From assembly GCA_028984105.1 (NCBI GenBank), contig CM054808.1:4946012-5010011 (forward strand): a stretch of DNA of 64,000 nt. The letters run 5' to 3'. This document shows, one piece after another, positions 11,042 to 21,564 of this stretch. Made by a program: the position numbers and the translations under genes. This stretch comes from Lavandula angustifolia (Eukaryota; Streptophyta; Magnoliopsida; Lamiales; Lamiaceae). How positions within the stretch are numbered: the stretch's first letter is position 1; each line of letters opens with the position of its first letter. The notes under the pieces are model-generated. The model was given only the letters and a program-made list of their open reading frames with translations, was not told the DNA's origin and did not search any database.

Positions 11042-11509
11042 CTTTTCACAGATTTAATTGATGCCTCTGGCAAAGTTAGTTGGTGAAGCTATTTGATTGT
11101 CAAATGAAAAATTAGTATCTAAGCATTTTTTTTTTGAAAATGTTCTAATACTTTACCTACGGCTCCCAAATTTAACTAGTCTGGATGAATTGGTTTTAAT
11201 TCTTTATTTTTTTAGTTAATTGATATTCAAATTATGATAATTTAGATGAATTAATCTTTCAGTTAAATTTTTACTTAGTCAATTGTTAGTTACAAAGACA
11301 TTTACGAAATGCAAGTTTTATGGATTAATTTATCCAACTTTTAAATTAAATTTTAATTATTTTTCTAAATTTTCTTTAATTAGTATTTTTTCAAATAAGT
11401 TTTCAATTAATTTTTTGTTTCAAATATAATTTTTGGTATCTTAAAAAAACTAATTAAAAAGAATTTAATTGTAGGTTAAATAAAAAAAAATTAAAAATAA
11501 AAAAAGTAA
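11042..11509. other. AT-rich spacer
   Basis: Very AT-rich sequence with poly-A and poly-T runs; no gene, tRNA or transposon terminus recognised. Confidence 0.5.
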
Positions 11510-11715
11510 CTAAATCCCTCTTCGGAAGCCGTATCATGGCCAAGTCTGCCACCGTTACAAGCTCACTACTCCCGTCACCACCCTCTCCTAGCCTTGCACC
11601 TACATCATCCTCCGCATCCTCTCTTTCACTGCCGACGACATCTCCGACCTCGAAGAATACAACACATTTTCGAACCGCTATACTGATTCGCTCCCCTTCT
11701 CTGTTGTGAGATACA
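11510..11715 (+). pseudogene. Unidentified gene fragment in AT-rich spacer
   Basis: A 200-bp island with coding-like composition in a very AT-rich surround. One plus frame reads ...ADDISDLEEYNTFSNRYTDSLP, which looks like real protein rather than chance sequence, but an upstream stop breaks it and it has no start or continuation. I cannot name the parent family. It is probably a transposed or decayed exon. Confidence 0.3.
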
Positions 11716-11984
11716 AAGTTATTAGTTAATTTATATTTAGTTGATTTTTTTTATTATTAATTAATTTTTTAAGTACTAAAAAATCATTTGAAAAAAATTA
11801 ATTAAAAAAATTACTTGAAAAAAGACTATAATTAAAAAAAATATTTGAAAAAAAAAGTCAAAACTTAAATGGAAAGTTGGATGAATTGGTAAATACTATA
11901 TAATTTTTATTTCGTAAATGCCCTTATATCTAATGGTTGACTAATTGAAAATTTATCGTAACGACCAATTCATCCAAACTATTA

Positions 11985-12279
11985 CTCCCTCCGTCCCGTT
12001 TGAAACGACCCGTTTCAAATGGGCACGGGAATTAAGAAAGTTGATAATAAAGTATGAGAGAGAAGTAGATGATAAAGTAAGGGAGAGAATATGAGTGAGA
12101 TAGTGAGAAAGTAGATAATAAAGTATGAGAGAAAAAATAATTAAAATAATGAAAGTAGATAAAGTAGGTGAGAGAAATGATAAAGTATGAGATACGTTAT
12201 TTCCTTTTTTGGAAACGGGTCGTTTCAAATGGGACGCCCCGAAAATGAAAACAGATCGTTTCAAATGGGACAGAGGGAG
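11985..12279. mobile_element. Stowaway-type MITE, 295 bp
   Basis: Starts CTCCCTCCGTCCC at 11985 and ends with GGGACAGAGGGAG at 12279, flanked by TA at 11983-11984 and 12280-12281. The subterminal word GTTTCAAATGGG occurs at both ends in inverted orientation. The interior is A- and GA-rich and noncoding. Confidence 0.9.
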
Positions 12280-12602
12280 TATAATTTAGGGACAAAATTA
12301 GCTTAAAAAAAAAAAGAAATCAAGATCAATTTATCCAAATTAGCATAATTTGAACAACATTTTTGAATTTGTTGATTTCTTGGATGGGAGTTGGGTAATG
12401 TTCCATATATTGGGGTGGGTTGTAAACCTCTCTTGTATTTTATGTAAGAAATTGTTGCAGATCGAAGAGACTGCGAAGATAGAGTAGAAAGAATAGACAG
12501 GCGAATTATATATATTAGAGTTTTGAGAATTTTCTTGCACGACCCTTATTTAAAAGAAAGATGGCCATGGCATAAGCTCGACTCTTCAAAATAAGAAACT
12601 AA

Positions 12603-12811
12603 AAAAAATTAAATGCTAGTCTTAGCAGATCTGAGCCCTCCATTTCGGTAGTGAGATAGTAGATAACGGGCTGATATCCACCCATTCTCGTCCAGAAATC
12701 CAACTTCGAGAAATTGATCTTTCTTTCAGCAAACCAGGTTGCGACAATTTTGTGAGTAATCCGAGGATGTCTGTTAACTGTTACTCTCACAATTGCACGA
12801 GATGCAATTTT
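12603..12811 (-). pseudogene. Uncharacterised open frame, possible gene remnant
   Basis: A minus frame of about 65 codons reads ...HPRITHKIVATWFAERK and later FWTRMGGYQPVIYYL before a stop at 12603. Its composition is protein-like, yet no upstream exon, start context or family was recognised. It could be a degraded exon or chance. Confidence 0.2.
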
Positions 12812-13484
12812 TTCATTTTTAAAAATGCAAAATCTAAGATAATAAAACTTGATTATTATCAGTTCACACTAACAAGTCTTTAATTTTGACTTTACTTCAC
12901 ATTGTGGCTTCAGCAGTTCAGCGTCTGTCAAACGGCATCACCTTAGATCCTATGCTGATCGGCAATTAGAGTTGGTTTATATTTTCTGTGAATTTGTAAA
13001 TTTGTTGGTGATTTCTGTATGAGATCTGAATGGAAGGTGCAAAGAATTGGGAAAGAAGAAAGTTGGGAGCACCGATTGTGATGGAGAGAGATTCACATAC
13101 GCCAAACTGCCTTGTATAATGGCGACACTCACACAAACACGTTATTAGCATAAGCGACTTAAGCCACCATTATACAGAAACATAACTGTAATTAACATAA
13201 ACTAAATAATTGAAGTTAAAATAACTAAATAGACACGTGGATGTATCTCTGCCGCCACTCCCGAGTTCATCCACCCATCTCAACCTTAGCCACATTTGTA
13301 ATCGACGGACTAAAACCCGTCTAAGGCATCCGAGTTAATAACTCTAGTCTCTCGAACTTCCTCACCCTTCTTCCATAGTGAACCCTTCTCTCAACCTCCG
13401 TAACCTCCGTTCCTCCATTAATTGTCACACCGCCAACATTTCTAGAACGTGGTGTGATGTTGGGCGACAATTCGATATAAAATT
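12812..13484. other. Spacer, nothing recognised
   Basis: No supported gene, RNA or transposon terminus. Mixed composition, with a C-rich stretch at about 13240-13440. Confidence 0.45.
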
Positions 13485-14163
13485 TGAAGATTCTAAAACC
13501 CCTAACTGACTGATGAACTAATATAATGTAATAGCTTAGTTAGGAAATCAGTGGGCTAGATAGAGTTTAGTAGTTGATTGACTTATTAGTTTATTATTCT
13601 CAACAGTTGGATGAACTTCGTGTTTGAAGACTCAGTAGGTTCCATAGAATCTACTGAACATGTGTTGGATATCTGTACAGAAGGATCGACCTGCAAAGCT
13701 GAATCTTTGAGAGAATGTCAGTAGAGGACAAGTTAGTTAAGTATCCGAGGTATCAGAGGAAGTCAACTCAGCATTAGTCTTGGAGTTTGAACAAGCCTCA
13801 CCTACTATTCAACCTCGACCAATGAGGAGCTGCTAGAACTGTACTTGCACTAACATAAAAATGCCCTCAAGACTAAAAGAGAGAATCTCTACAGTGATGT
13901 TCAAAATGAAATTGTCGTTTTTCCTGTCGTTTTTGACACGTGGCTAGGTCTTCTCCAACGGATCTTTTTACGAGTCAAGACGATAAATAGAGATCGATCT
14001 TTAAGTGCTGAAGACACCGAGAACACAAAGCATTCAATCATTCAAGCTCTAGTGTTCTCAAAGCTTACCCAATGAAGAACTATCTGCTTAGATAGATACC
14101 CGTTTAGTTCTTCACTCTAGAGTACCTTAGTTCCCATTCTATATTCTCTAAGCAAACATTATT
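13485..14163 (+). mobile_element. Copia LTR U3 fragment, plus orientation
   Basis: Begins with the LTR-start block GAAGATTCTAAAACCCC, then carries the CCTCGACCAATGAGGAG box, the CTCCAACGGATC box and a GATAAATAGAG TATA-like element in the same order as the complete plus LTR at 54337. It breaks off after the GTTCCCATTCTATATTCTC block and is joined directly to an LTR in the opposite orientation. Confidence 0.75.
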
Positions 14164-16007
14164 ACTGAATACACCTGAGTGCAAGTTTCAAACTCAAATG
14201 CGAAAGTCAATGCTACTGAGTATTGCTACTAAACTAGTCAATTAACCAAGTAAGCTTTCTAGATCGCGTGGGCAAAGTATCTTTCTACTGGGTCCTATCT
14301 ACTGACTTCAGTTAGGGAACAATAGTTCAGTATCAGATATGGTGTGCGGAAGTGTAGGCCCAAAAATATGTTCATCTTAGTTGAAAACCCGTTTTATGCT
14401 GAGTGATTTAAAGTCAGTTTTATGTAGGGGTGTAACGGTTCGGTTCGGTTTTTTACGTATTTTAGGAATCGAACCAAACACATAGAAACGGTTCGGTTTG
14501 GTTCGGTTCGATGTGTTTTTAAAAATCGGAACCGAACCGAACCAAAATGGTTTGGTTCGGTTCGGTTCATCGGTTCATCGGTTCATCTTTTTATTTTTTT
14601 ATTTATTTTTTAAATACTAAATAATGCAAGAATAATAGTTTATAGGATGTCACTCGTTCCGAACTCATAAGTATAGAGTTGTTACTCATTTCTCTTCCTT
14701 TATATAGATTAGAATTGATCTTAACTTAAATCTAATATCTAAATCCAACAATATTCTCATATAAGAAAGATAAATATTAAATAAAAAATTAAAAAATAGA
14801 ATATAGGTTCGGTTCGGTTCGAACCGTTCAAAAATTCTTGAAACCGCGAACCGAACCGAATGTAAACGGTTCCTACAAAAATAAACCGAACCGAACCGCG
14901 AAACCGAACCGAACCACATTTTTCGGTTTGGTTCGATTCGGTTTGATCGGTTTCGCGGTTCGGAGCGGAACCACTTACTCCCCTAGTTTTATGCAATATG
15001 AACTGTAATTAATGCAATAGTAGATCGACACAAGCAATTTTTAAAGTGGTTTGGATACATAGGATCCTACGTCCACTGTCCTGAACAAAGAAGGAGTTCT
15101 TGAATTAATTTATACTGAGCAAGTCTCAGTTGATCTGTGCACTGAACAAATACAGTTCTTGATTGCTTATACTGAGCAAGTCTCAGTTGATCTGTGCGCT
15201 GGACAAATACTCTACTTATAGTCGTAGTGACTTTACAAGTTCAAACATAAGAGTTTGATTTTCTCAAACTATGAAGGACTACTTATAGTCGTGTTTTTGA
15301 CTTCTTATGATATTACAATAAGATTGCTTAGAATAAAATAATGGGAACTAATGAATCTCTAAAGTGAATAACTTAAAAGATTTCTCTGTATACAAGTTCT
15401 TCGTTGGGTTCGTCTTTAAGCTTGGTAGAGAGTTTTTGCATGTAAATGCTTTGGTTCTCGGTTCTTCTCTGCATGAAGACTCTCCTCTATTTATAGCATC
15501 GACTCATGAATAGATCCGTTGGAGGGAGTCTAGACACGTGTCGAGAATGAAAAGAAAAATGATCATCTTCAATTTGAATGTTACTATAGAGATTGCCTCT
15601 TTTTTCAATCTAGGAAGTAGCTTTACGTCAAAACAGTACAGTGCTGGCGGCTTCTCTTTGGCCGGGGTTAGAGAGTAGGTGAGGTTTGTTCAAACTCCAA
15701 TAGCATGCTGAGTGGACTTCCTCTGATTTCTCGGACCTTTTACTGAACATTCTTCTGAGATTCAATAGGTGGCTCAAATTCCTTTGCAGATTCAGTGGGT
15801 TATAACATTCCCAACTGAGTTCCTAATGCTGAGTTCTTCCGGTTGAACGACAGATGTTGTACTGAATCTATCAGCTACTGAACTCTAGCAAGCCTACTGA
15901 GTTTCTAACATGCTGAACTCAACTAAGCTATTACATTATATAAGGCTCATCATTCAGCTAGGGTTTTGGAATCTTCAAATCTTTTCATACTGAATCTCAT
16001 CCCAACA
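14164..16007 (-). mobile_element. Copia LTR, minus orientation, with nested hAT MITE
   Basis: Reversed LTR: from the ATACACCTGA hairpin arm near 14171, through GCGGAAGTGTAGGCCC at about 14348, the reversed TATA block near 15490, to CCCAACA at 16001-16007 (reverse of the TGTTGGG LTR start). Removing the 561-bp MITE and its 8-bp duplication leaves about 1.27 kb, close to the 1230-bp complete copy. The outermost bases of the LTR end are missing at the left junction. Immediately to the right lies the reversed polypurine tract and an internal remnant. Confidence 0.8.
14425..14985. mobile_element. hAT-type MITE, 561 bp, inside a copia LTR
   Basis: Terminal inverted repeats TAGGGGTGTAA at 14425 and, inverted, TAGGGGAGTAA ending at 14985. 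A perfect 8-bp target duplication GTTTTATG lies at 14417-14424 and 14986-14993. The subterminal regions are rich in GGTTCGGTTCGGTT/AACCGAACCGAA. The interior is AT-rich with no transposase. Deleting the element and one duplication restores the LTR order seen in the empty copy near 49488. Confidence 0.92.
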
Positions 16008-16020
16008 ACTTCCCCCTATT
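16008..16020 (-). promoter_or_regulatory. Copia polypurine tract
   Basis: On the minus strand this reads AATAGGGGGAAGT directly before the LTR start TGTTGGG, preceded by TTTTGGCATCATCAA. It is the expected plus-strand priming site of reverse transcription. The GGCATCATC plus G-run arrangement is the one I associate with Sirevirus-type copia elements. Confidence 0.8.
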
Positions 16021-16702
16021 TGATGATGCCAAAACCTTTTACATTTAACAATACATCAAACTTAATTTCCCCAATCTAAAACAATATCCTTCTATTTATC
16101 AACACATTTTCCCCCTATTTGAAATAATATTCCCTTATTTCACAAGAAAATTGTCTAAGAGATAAATCAACTAAGAACAAAGGGAGAGAACACACAAAGT
16201 AACAAGTGAGTGTGTGTTCTGATCACTGAGGTTATCAATAGTGTTAAGATAAAGACATAGCCAGGTGACAATGAGTAGTTGTCAAAGGCCAAAAGAAATA
16301 GAATTTCATATATGATCAGAGAGATTACATGTATTGGAAATTCTATTATATCTGAACTAAAGTCTATCAGAGCAAAAAGAGAGAATCAGCTGGATTTCTG
16401 AATTGTTGCAGTCGCGCCTTGAAATCAGCAGATTTCTTTTCTAGAAGATCAAGATCGTATGCTCTGTAGACTCTACTTCTCAGCTTCTTGATCTCTTGTT
16501 GGTCTTCAGAATCATTCATACTTATCCCTTTTCTCAGAACGACAAATTTGATCTCATCCTCAATCTCCTTAGCGTATATGTTTCCTTCTAGAGTACAAGG
16601 AGGAGGAAAAGTTCTGAATTCAAGTACCTTGAGAATATTACATGACAGTTGGAGAGCGATATGGATTTCAACATAGATTTCAGGTTATGAAATCATCATG
16701 AG

Positions 16703-19250
16703 TTATTTGAAGATACTGTTTGGATCAGTTTGCTCAATTAGTGTCTTCCAGGTATAATAGCTCTTAATGAAGTCAACCTTGATCTGCTCCCACTTCTGAT
16801 TGATCTTCCAAGGGACCCACTGGTCAACCCTTGGATAAAAAATCCTTTTAAAATTGTTTCCCTGATCCTTGCATCTGAAAAACTTAGAAGTTGTGGCGAC
16901 ACTCCTATCTTTTTTAAGGATTCTTTCTCTCGCTTCCTTTTCAATTCTTTGCATGAGGGTCTCAAGGTCTGCTAATCTTAGTATTTCCTTTGCAGCTTGA
17001 GTTTGGCGGGCCTCAGCAGTCATGTCCAAGCCTCTTTCACAAGCATCCCATATCACTTTCATTTCAACTTCTTGCTTCTTAGATAATTCAATAGTGGGGG
17101 TGGTCTGCTTAGATTCAGTTCTGGGTTCAGCATCAGAGGGTTCAGCTGACTTGGACTTAGATGTTTCAGGCTCCTTCTCAGATTTAGATTTTTCTTTGGA
17201 TGATTGAGCCTTGGATTGTTTGGGCACTACATATCTTGTCTTTTTAGGCACAGGAGATCTGCTCTGTATGCCCTTTTTCTTGGCTTTTGCCTTTCCTTCC
17301 TCCTATGCTTATAGTTCCTTAGCCATCTTTTCATCAAAAGTAATTTGTTCATCTGGCCTCCGGGATTTCAGCTTCTTTACTTTAAGAGGACTATGAGGAG
17401 CTAAGGCATTGCCTTTAGCAGCTGAGCGAATAGGCTCTTCTGTAAGTTCTTCTAAGAACTCAACTACTTCAGTTATTGCTGCCTCAGTGGGTTCTCCTGA
17501 CCCTTCTCCCTTTCTGTGTTCTCCTGACCCTTGTCCCTTCTCCACTATTTTGGTGGTTCCTGCCTTTTCAGTTTTTATGAGGGTTAGTAGTTGTTTCCTT
17601 CCACTTCCTTCCCCCTTTTTGGCGTCATCTAGCTGACTTGCCAAGCTAGTAATCTTTTAAATAAGCCTTGATACTGAAAAGCTAATAGTGTTGATCTTGG
17701 CCTCAACATCCTGAACGACATCAGTGTACTCATTCCAATGTTTATTAAGCTCTGACTGAGCTAATTGGAGTACTTTAGATTTTGTAGCATCTAGCCATGT
17801 CAAGTATTCTTCAACCATATCAGTGGCTTCTTTCTTGATAGCTAGGCCGGGGTTGTGCTATTCCACGAGTGCTTTAGAGACACTCTCGGTTGTTAGCTTA
17901 TTACGCTCTTTGACAGCCTTGAGGACTTGATCCAATTCAATAGACATTTTATCAAAAAATGTATCGGCCTGAGTTAGCAGGATTTGTTGAAATTGAGCGT
18001 TCAGATTAGTCCTCTGATCTTCAAGTGCGCGGCGGAGGATCTCGTCAGTATCTAAGAGATTAGGCGTGCGATCCTCTCGCACTTGAGTCGTCGAGGTTAC
18101 CCGGCTTCACGGGTCCGAGCCTCGATGATTGGCTCAAGTTAGAGTTTCACGTCTTTGGCAAGAAGATGGTTTTTGCGACCTTGGCGCTTAAGGAACTTTT
18201 TTATCAATGCTATAGATATGTCTTTGATCTCAGCAACCTGATAACTAGATTATTTTGGTTGCGTCTGAGTCATAGAAGGTGTTGAGATGATGACACCTGA
18301 TGAAGGCGGTGGAGGTGGTGAGTCATCATCTCTGAGAAATTTTCTCTTAGCAGATCCTCCCTGGTCTGCATCCTTGGGTGACTGATCGTGATCTAAGTCT
18401 TGGTGAGTCTGGGGCTGACAGACTGTTCAGTAGTGCCCTTCAGACTTAGGAGCATGAGCTTAGCTGAGGCAGATTGTCCATAGACGCGATATCTGCTGGC
18501 TCTGCGTAGCCAATCTCTTTTCTCAGCGTTTGCTCCTCATGCATCAGTACATGGACATTCCTTAGGTCGATGGTCTCATCCAGAATATCCCACACAAGGA
18601 ATCTGAGACGGATCTGGACCCTAGCCCTGACTGCAATATCAACTAGATCAGAGTGATCTAGGATCTCATGAATCTGCTTCGCTATCTCTTCAGTAGCTCT
18701 GAGCTAAGCTATTAAGACTGAAGATGGAACTGAGGTGGAGACTTCAGCCTGAGGTAAGTCAGTAGGCATGTCCGATTAAGTCTCCTCTGAGTGTATCCTC
18801 TTGACTTTATCAGTCAGAGTCACGTCCTCTTTACCGGACTCTGAGTCTTGGATAGACACAGTCTCAGGGATAACTACTGATGGTTCAACCTTCTTCAGTA
18901 GTTTCCTTTTCTTTTGATGAGTAGGGCGGGTACCCTGAGTGGATAGTGCGGGACACTTGTCGTGAAGTCTGCACCCTATATATTTCTTAGCTGCTGCTGC
19001 ATTCAAGAATTTTATATTTTTCTTGTCATATAAGTACGCGTCAGCGAAGGCAACTCTTCCTTGGAAGTAATCCTCAATCAGGATTGAGATCTTGCTGCCA
19101 TACAAAAGTTTTCCCTTCATAATCAGTTGCAATGAGGTCCTTTCCTCATTCGGCACAAATTTCTGGAATTGAGCCTTGAACTCTGTTAAGAAAAACTCAG
19201 TCCAGTTAACGTGGAGTCCATCCATTATGGCCATCATTTTGGATCCTGAC
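16703..19250 (-). pseudogene. Extra ORF downstream of pol, copy A (5' truncated)
   Basis: Four broken open pieces on the minus strand form one decayed reading frame. Reading from 19237: MMAIMDG..VNWTEFF, then GKLLYGSKISILIED, an acidic/Ser-rich linker, a helical stretch at 17858-18082 (ALEDQRTNLNAQFQ..), a Lys/Glu-rich part at 17309-17644 and 16703-17251, and an aromatic C-terminus RVDQWVPWK...FIKSYYTW ending before the stop at about 16703. The same blocks in the same order occur in copies B, C and D. The N-terminal roughly 190 residues are missing because the array at 19251 cuts in. Function unknown; the position is that of an env-like ORF. Confidence 0.6.
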
Positions 19251-20035
19251 CCGAGATAGGAACTCAGTAGGCTAGAGAGAGTTCAATAGCTTCTTTAGAC
19301 TAAGTAGATTATTCTTTTCAATAGTTGATGGACTCAGTGTTTGAAGACTCAGTAGGACTCATTTGAATTTACTGAGTGAGTGTTGGATATTAGTACTAAA
19401 GGATCGGCCTACAAGCGGAATCTTTCAAAAAATGTTAGTAGAGGACCACTTAGTTATAGTGTTGAGGTATAAGCGAAAGTCAACTCAGCATCAGTCTTGG
19501 AGTTTGAATTAGCCTCACCTACTAATCAACCTCGACCAATGAGGAGTTATCAGAACAGTACTTGCCCTGACGTAAAAATGCACTCATAGTGATGTTCAAA
19601 TTGGAGATGGCCGTGTTTTCCTTGTCACTTTTGGCACGTGATTAGTCCCCTCCAATGGATCTTTTCACGGGTCAAGACTATAAATAGAGATCTATTTTCA
19701 AGCCTTGAAGACACCGGGAACACAAAGCGCACAAGCGATGAAAAGCTCTAGCATACTCAACGCATAAAAAGCTAAGAACTCTCACACTGTAGAAATCATA
19801 TATAGTTCTTAACTCTAGAGTACATTAGTTCCCATTCTCTATTCTATAAGCATACATTGTTATATAGAAACTTAGAAAATATATTCTACTGAGCGTATTA
19901 GCTACTGAACTCTAGTTATCCTAGTGAGTTCCTAAAATGCTGAACTCAAGTAAGCTATTACATTATAAGGTTTCATCACTCAGCTAGGGGTTTTGAGATC
20001 TTCAAATCTTATCATACTAAATCACATTCCCAACA
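19251..20035. repeat. Palindromic copia U3 fragment, array unit 1
   Basis: Plus-oriented U3 (CGACCAATGAGGAG, CTATAAATAGAG near 19679) runs to GCATACATTGTTATA and is then joined to the reversed beginning of the same LTR, ending CCCAACA at 20035. The two ends are thus inverted copies of each other. The left edge is truncated compared with unit 2. Confidence 0.75.
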
Positions 20036-20346
20036 GTTTATTTAAAACTACAGAATTAAAATAGCAAAAGATTAAAAACAAGTAAAAGCAAATTGAAGCA
20101 GATTAATAGGTTGATTTGAAGTTTGATGAAGAATGCTGAGGGTTAACAATCACTATGCCTAAGATGATCGGTTCATTCCCATTCTCTAGCTACCATTTTA
20201 TGATTTTTTTTTGTTGGTTCATGCACTAAGGTTCTAAGGATTTCGTATGATGGTTGGAGATCTCTAATTTATAATCCTAGGAGTCAATAAGATGATTGAA
20301 TCATGAACCTAAGGATCGTATGCAATTATTTAAGATGATGGTCAAT
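20036..20346. repeat. Gypsy LTR piece, array unit 1
   Basis: Matches 21246-21564 and, with an internal deletion, 21707-22135 of the complete gypsy LTR (GGTTAACAATCACTATGCC, TTCATTCCCATTCTCTAGC). Noncoding. Confidence 0.75.
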
Positions 20347-21245
20347 TGTTGGGTGATTATTTAATGTAAGATTTGAAGACCCCAAAACCCCTAGTTGAGT
20401 GATGAACTACTATAATGTAATAGCTTAGATGAGCTGAGCATGTTAGGAACTCAGCAGGCTAGACAAAGTTCAATAACTTCTTTAGACTCAGTTGATTATT
20501 CTTTTCAATAGTTGATGGACTCACTGTTTGAAGACTCAGTAGGATTCCTTTGAATTTACCGAATATGTGTTGGATATCAGTACTAAAGGATCGGCCTACA
20601 AGCGGAATCTTTCATAAAATGTCAGTAGAGGACCACTTAGTTGTAGTGTTGAGGTATAAGTAGAAGTCAACTCAACATCAGTTTTGGAGTTTGAACTATC
20701 CTCACCTACTAATCAACCTCGACCAATGAGGAGTGGTCAGCACCGTACTTGCCATGACGTAAAGCTGCCATCAAGTTCTAAAGAGAGAATCTCTACAGTG
20801 ATGTTCAAATTAAAGATGTCCGTATTTTTCTTGTCGCTTTTTGCACGTGGTTAAGTCCCTTCCAACGGATCTTTTCATCGATCAAGACTATAAATAGAGA
20901 TTGATTTTCAAGCCCTGAAGACACCGGGAACACAAAGCGCTCAAGTGATGAAAAGCTCTAGCATACTCAACCCATACAAAGCGAAGAACTCTCACACTAT
21001 AGAAAATTTATATAGTTCTTAATTCTAGAGTACCTTAGTTCCCATTTTCTATTTTCTAAGCATACATTATTATATCATAACATAGAAAAGGTATTCTACT
21101 GAGCCTATCAGCTGCTGAACTCTAGTTAGCCTACTGAGTTCCTAACATGTTGAACTCAACTAAGATATTACATTATGATGTTTCATCACTCAGCTAGGAT
21201 TTTTGAGATCTTCAAATCTTATCATACTAAATCCTATTCCTAACA
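20347..21245. repeat. Palindromic copia U3 fragment, array unit 2
   Basis: Starts TGTTGGGTGATTATT and ends CCTAACA, with arms of about 150 bp that are inverted copies (both begin with the GATTTGAAGA block and include GTTAGGAACTCAG). The centre carries one U3 with CTATAAATAGAG near 20889. It shares with unit 1 the same internal orientation switch, so the switch predates the tandem duplication. Period between units is about 1.19-1.21 kb. Confidence 0.8.
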
Positions 21246-21564
21246 GTTTATATAAAACTACAGAATTAAAATAATAAAATATTGAAAACAAGTAAAAGCA
21301 AAGTGAAGTGGATTAACATGTATGATTTGAAGTTTGATGAAGAATTCGGAGGGTTAACAATCACTATGCCTAAGATGATTGATTCATTCCCATTCTCTAG
21401 CTAGCGTTTATGAATTTCTTTTGTTGGTTCATCCACTAAGGTTCTAATGATTTCATATGATGGCTGGAGATCTCTAATTTCTAATCCTAAGAGTCAATTG
21501 GATGATCGAATCATGGAACGTTCGAATCATATGTAATAATTTAAGATTATGGTCAATTGTTGGG
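21246..21564. repeat. Gypsy LTR piece, array unit 2
   Basis: Second copy of the piece at 20036-20346, ending AAGATTATGGTCAATTG directly before the complete gypsy LTR. Confidence 0.75.
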
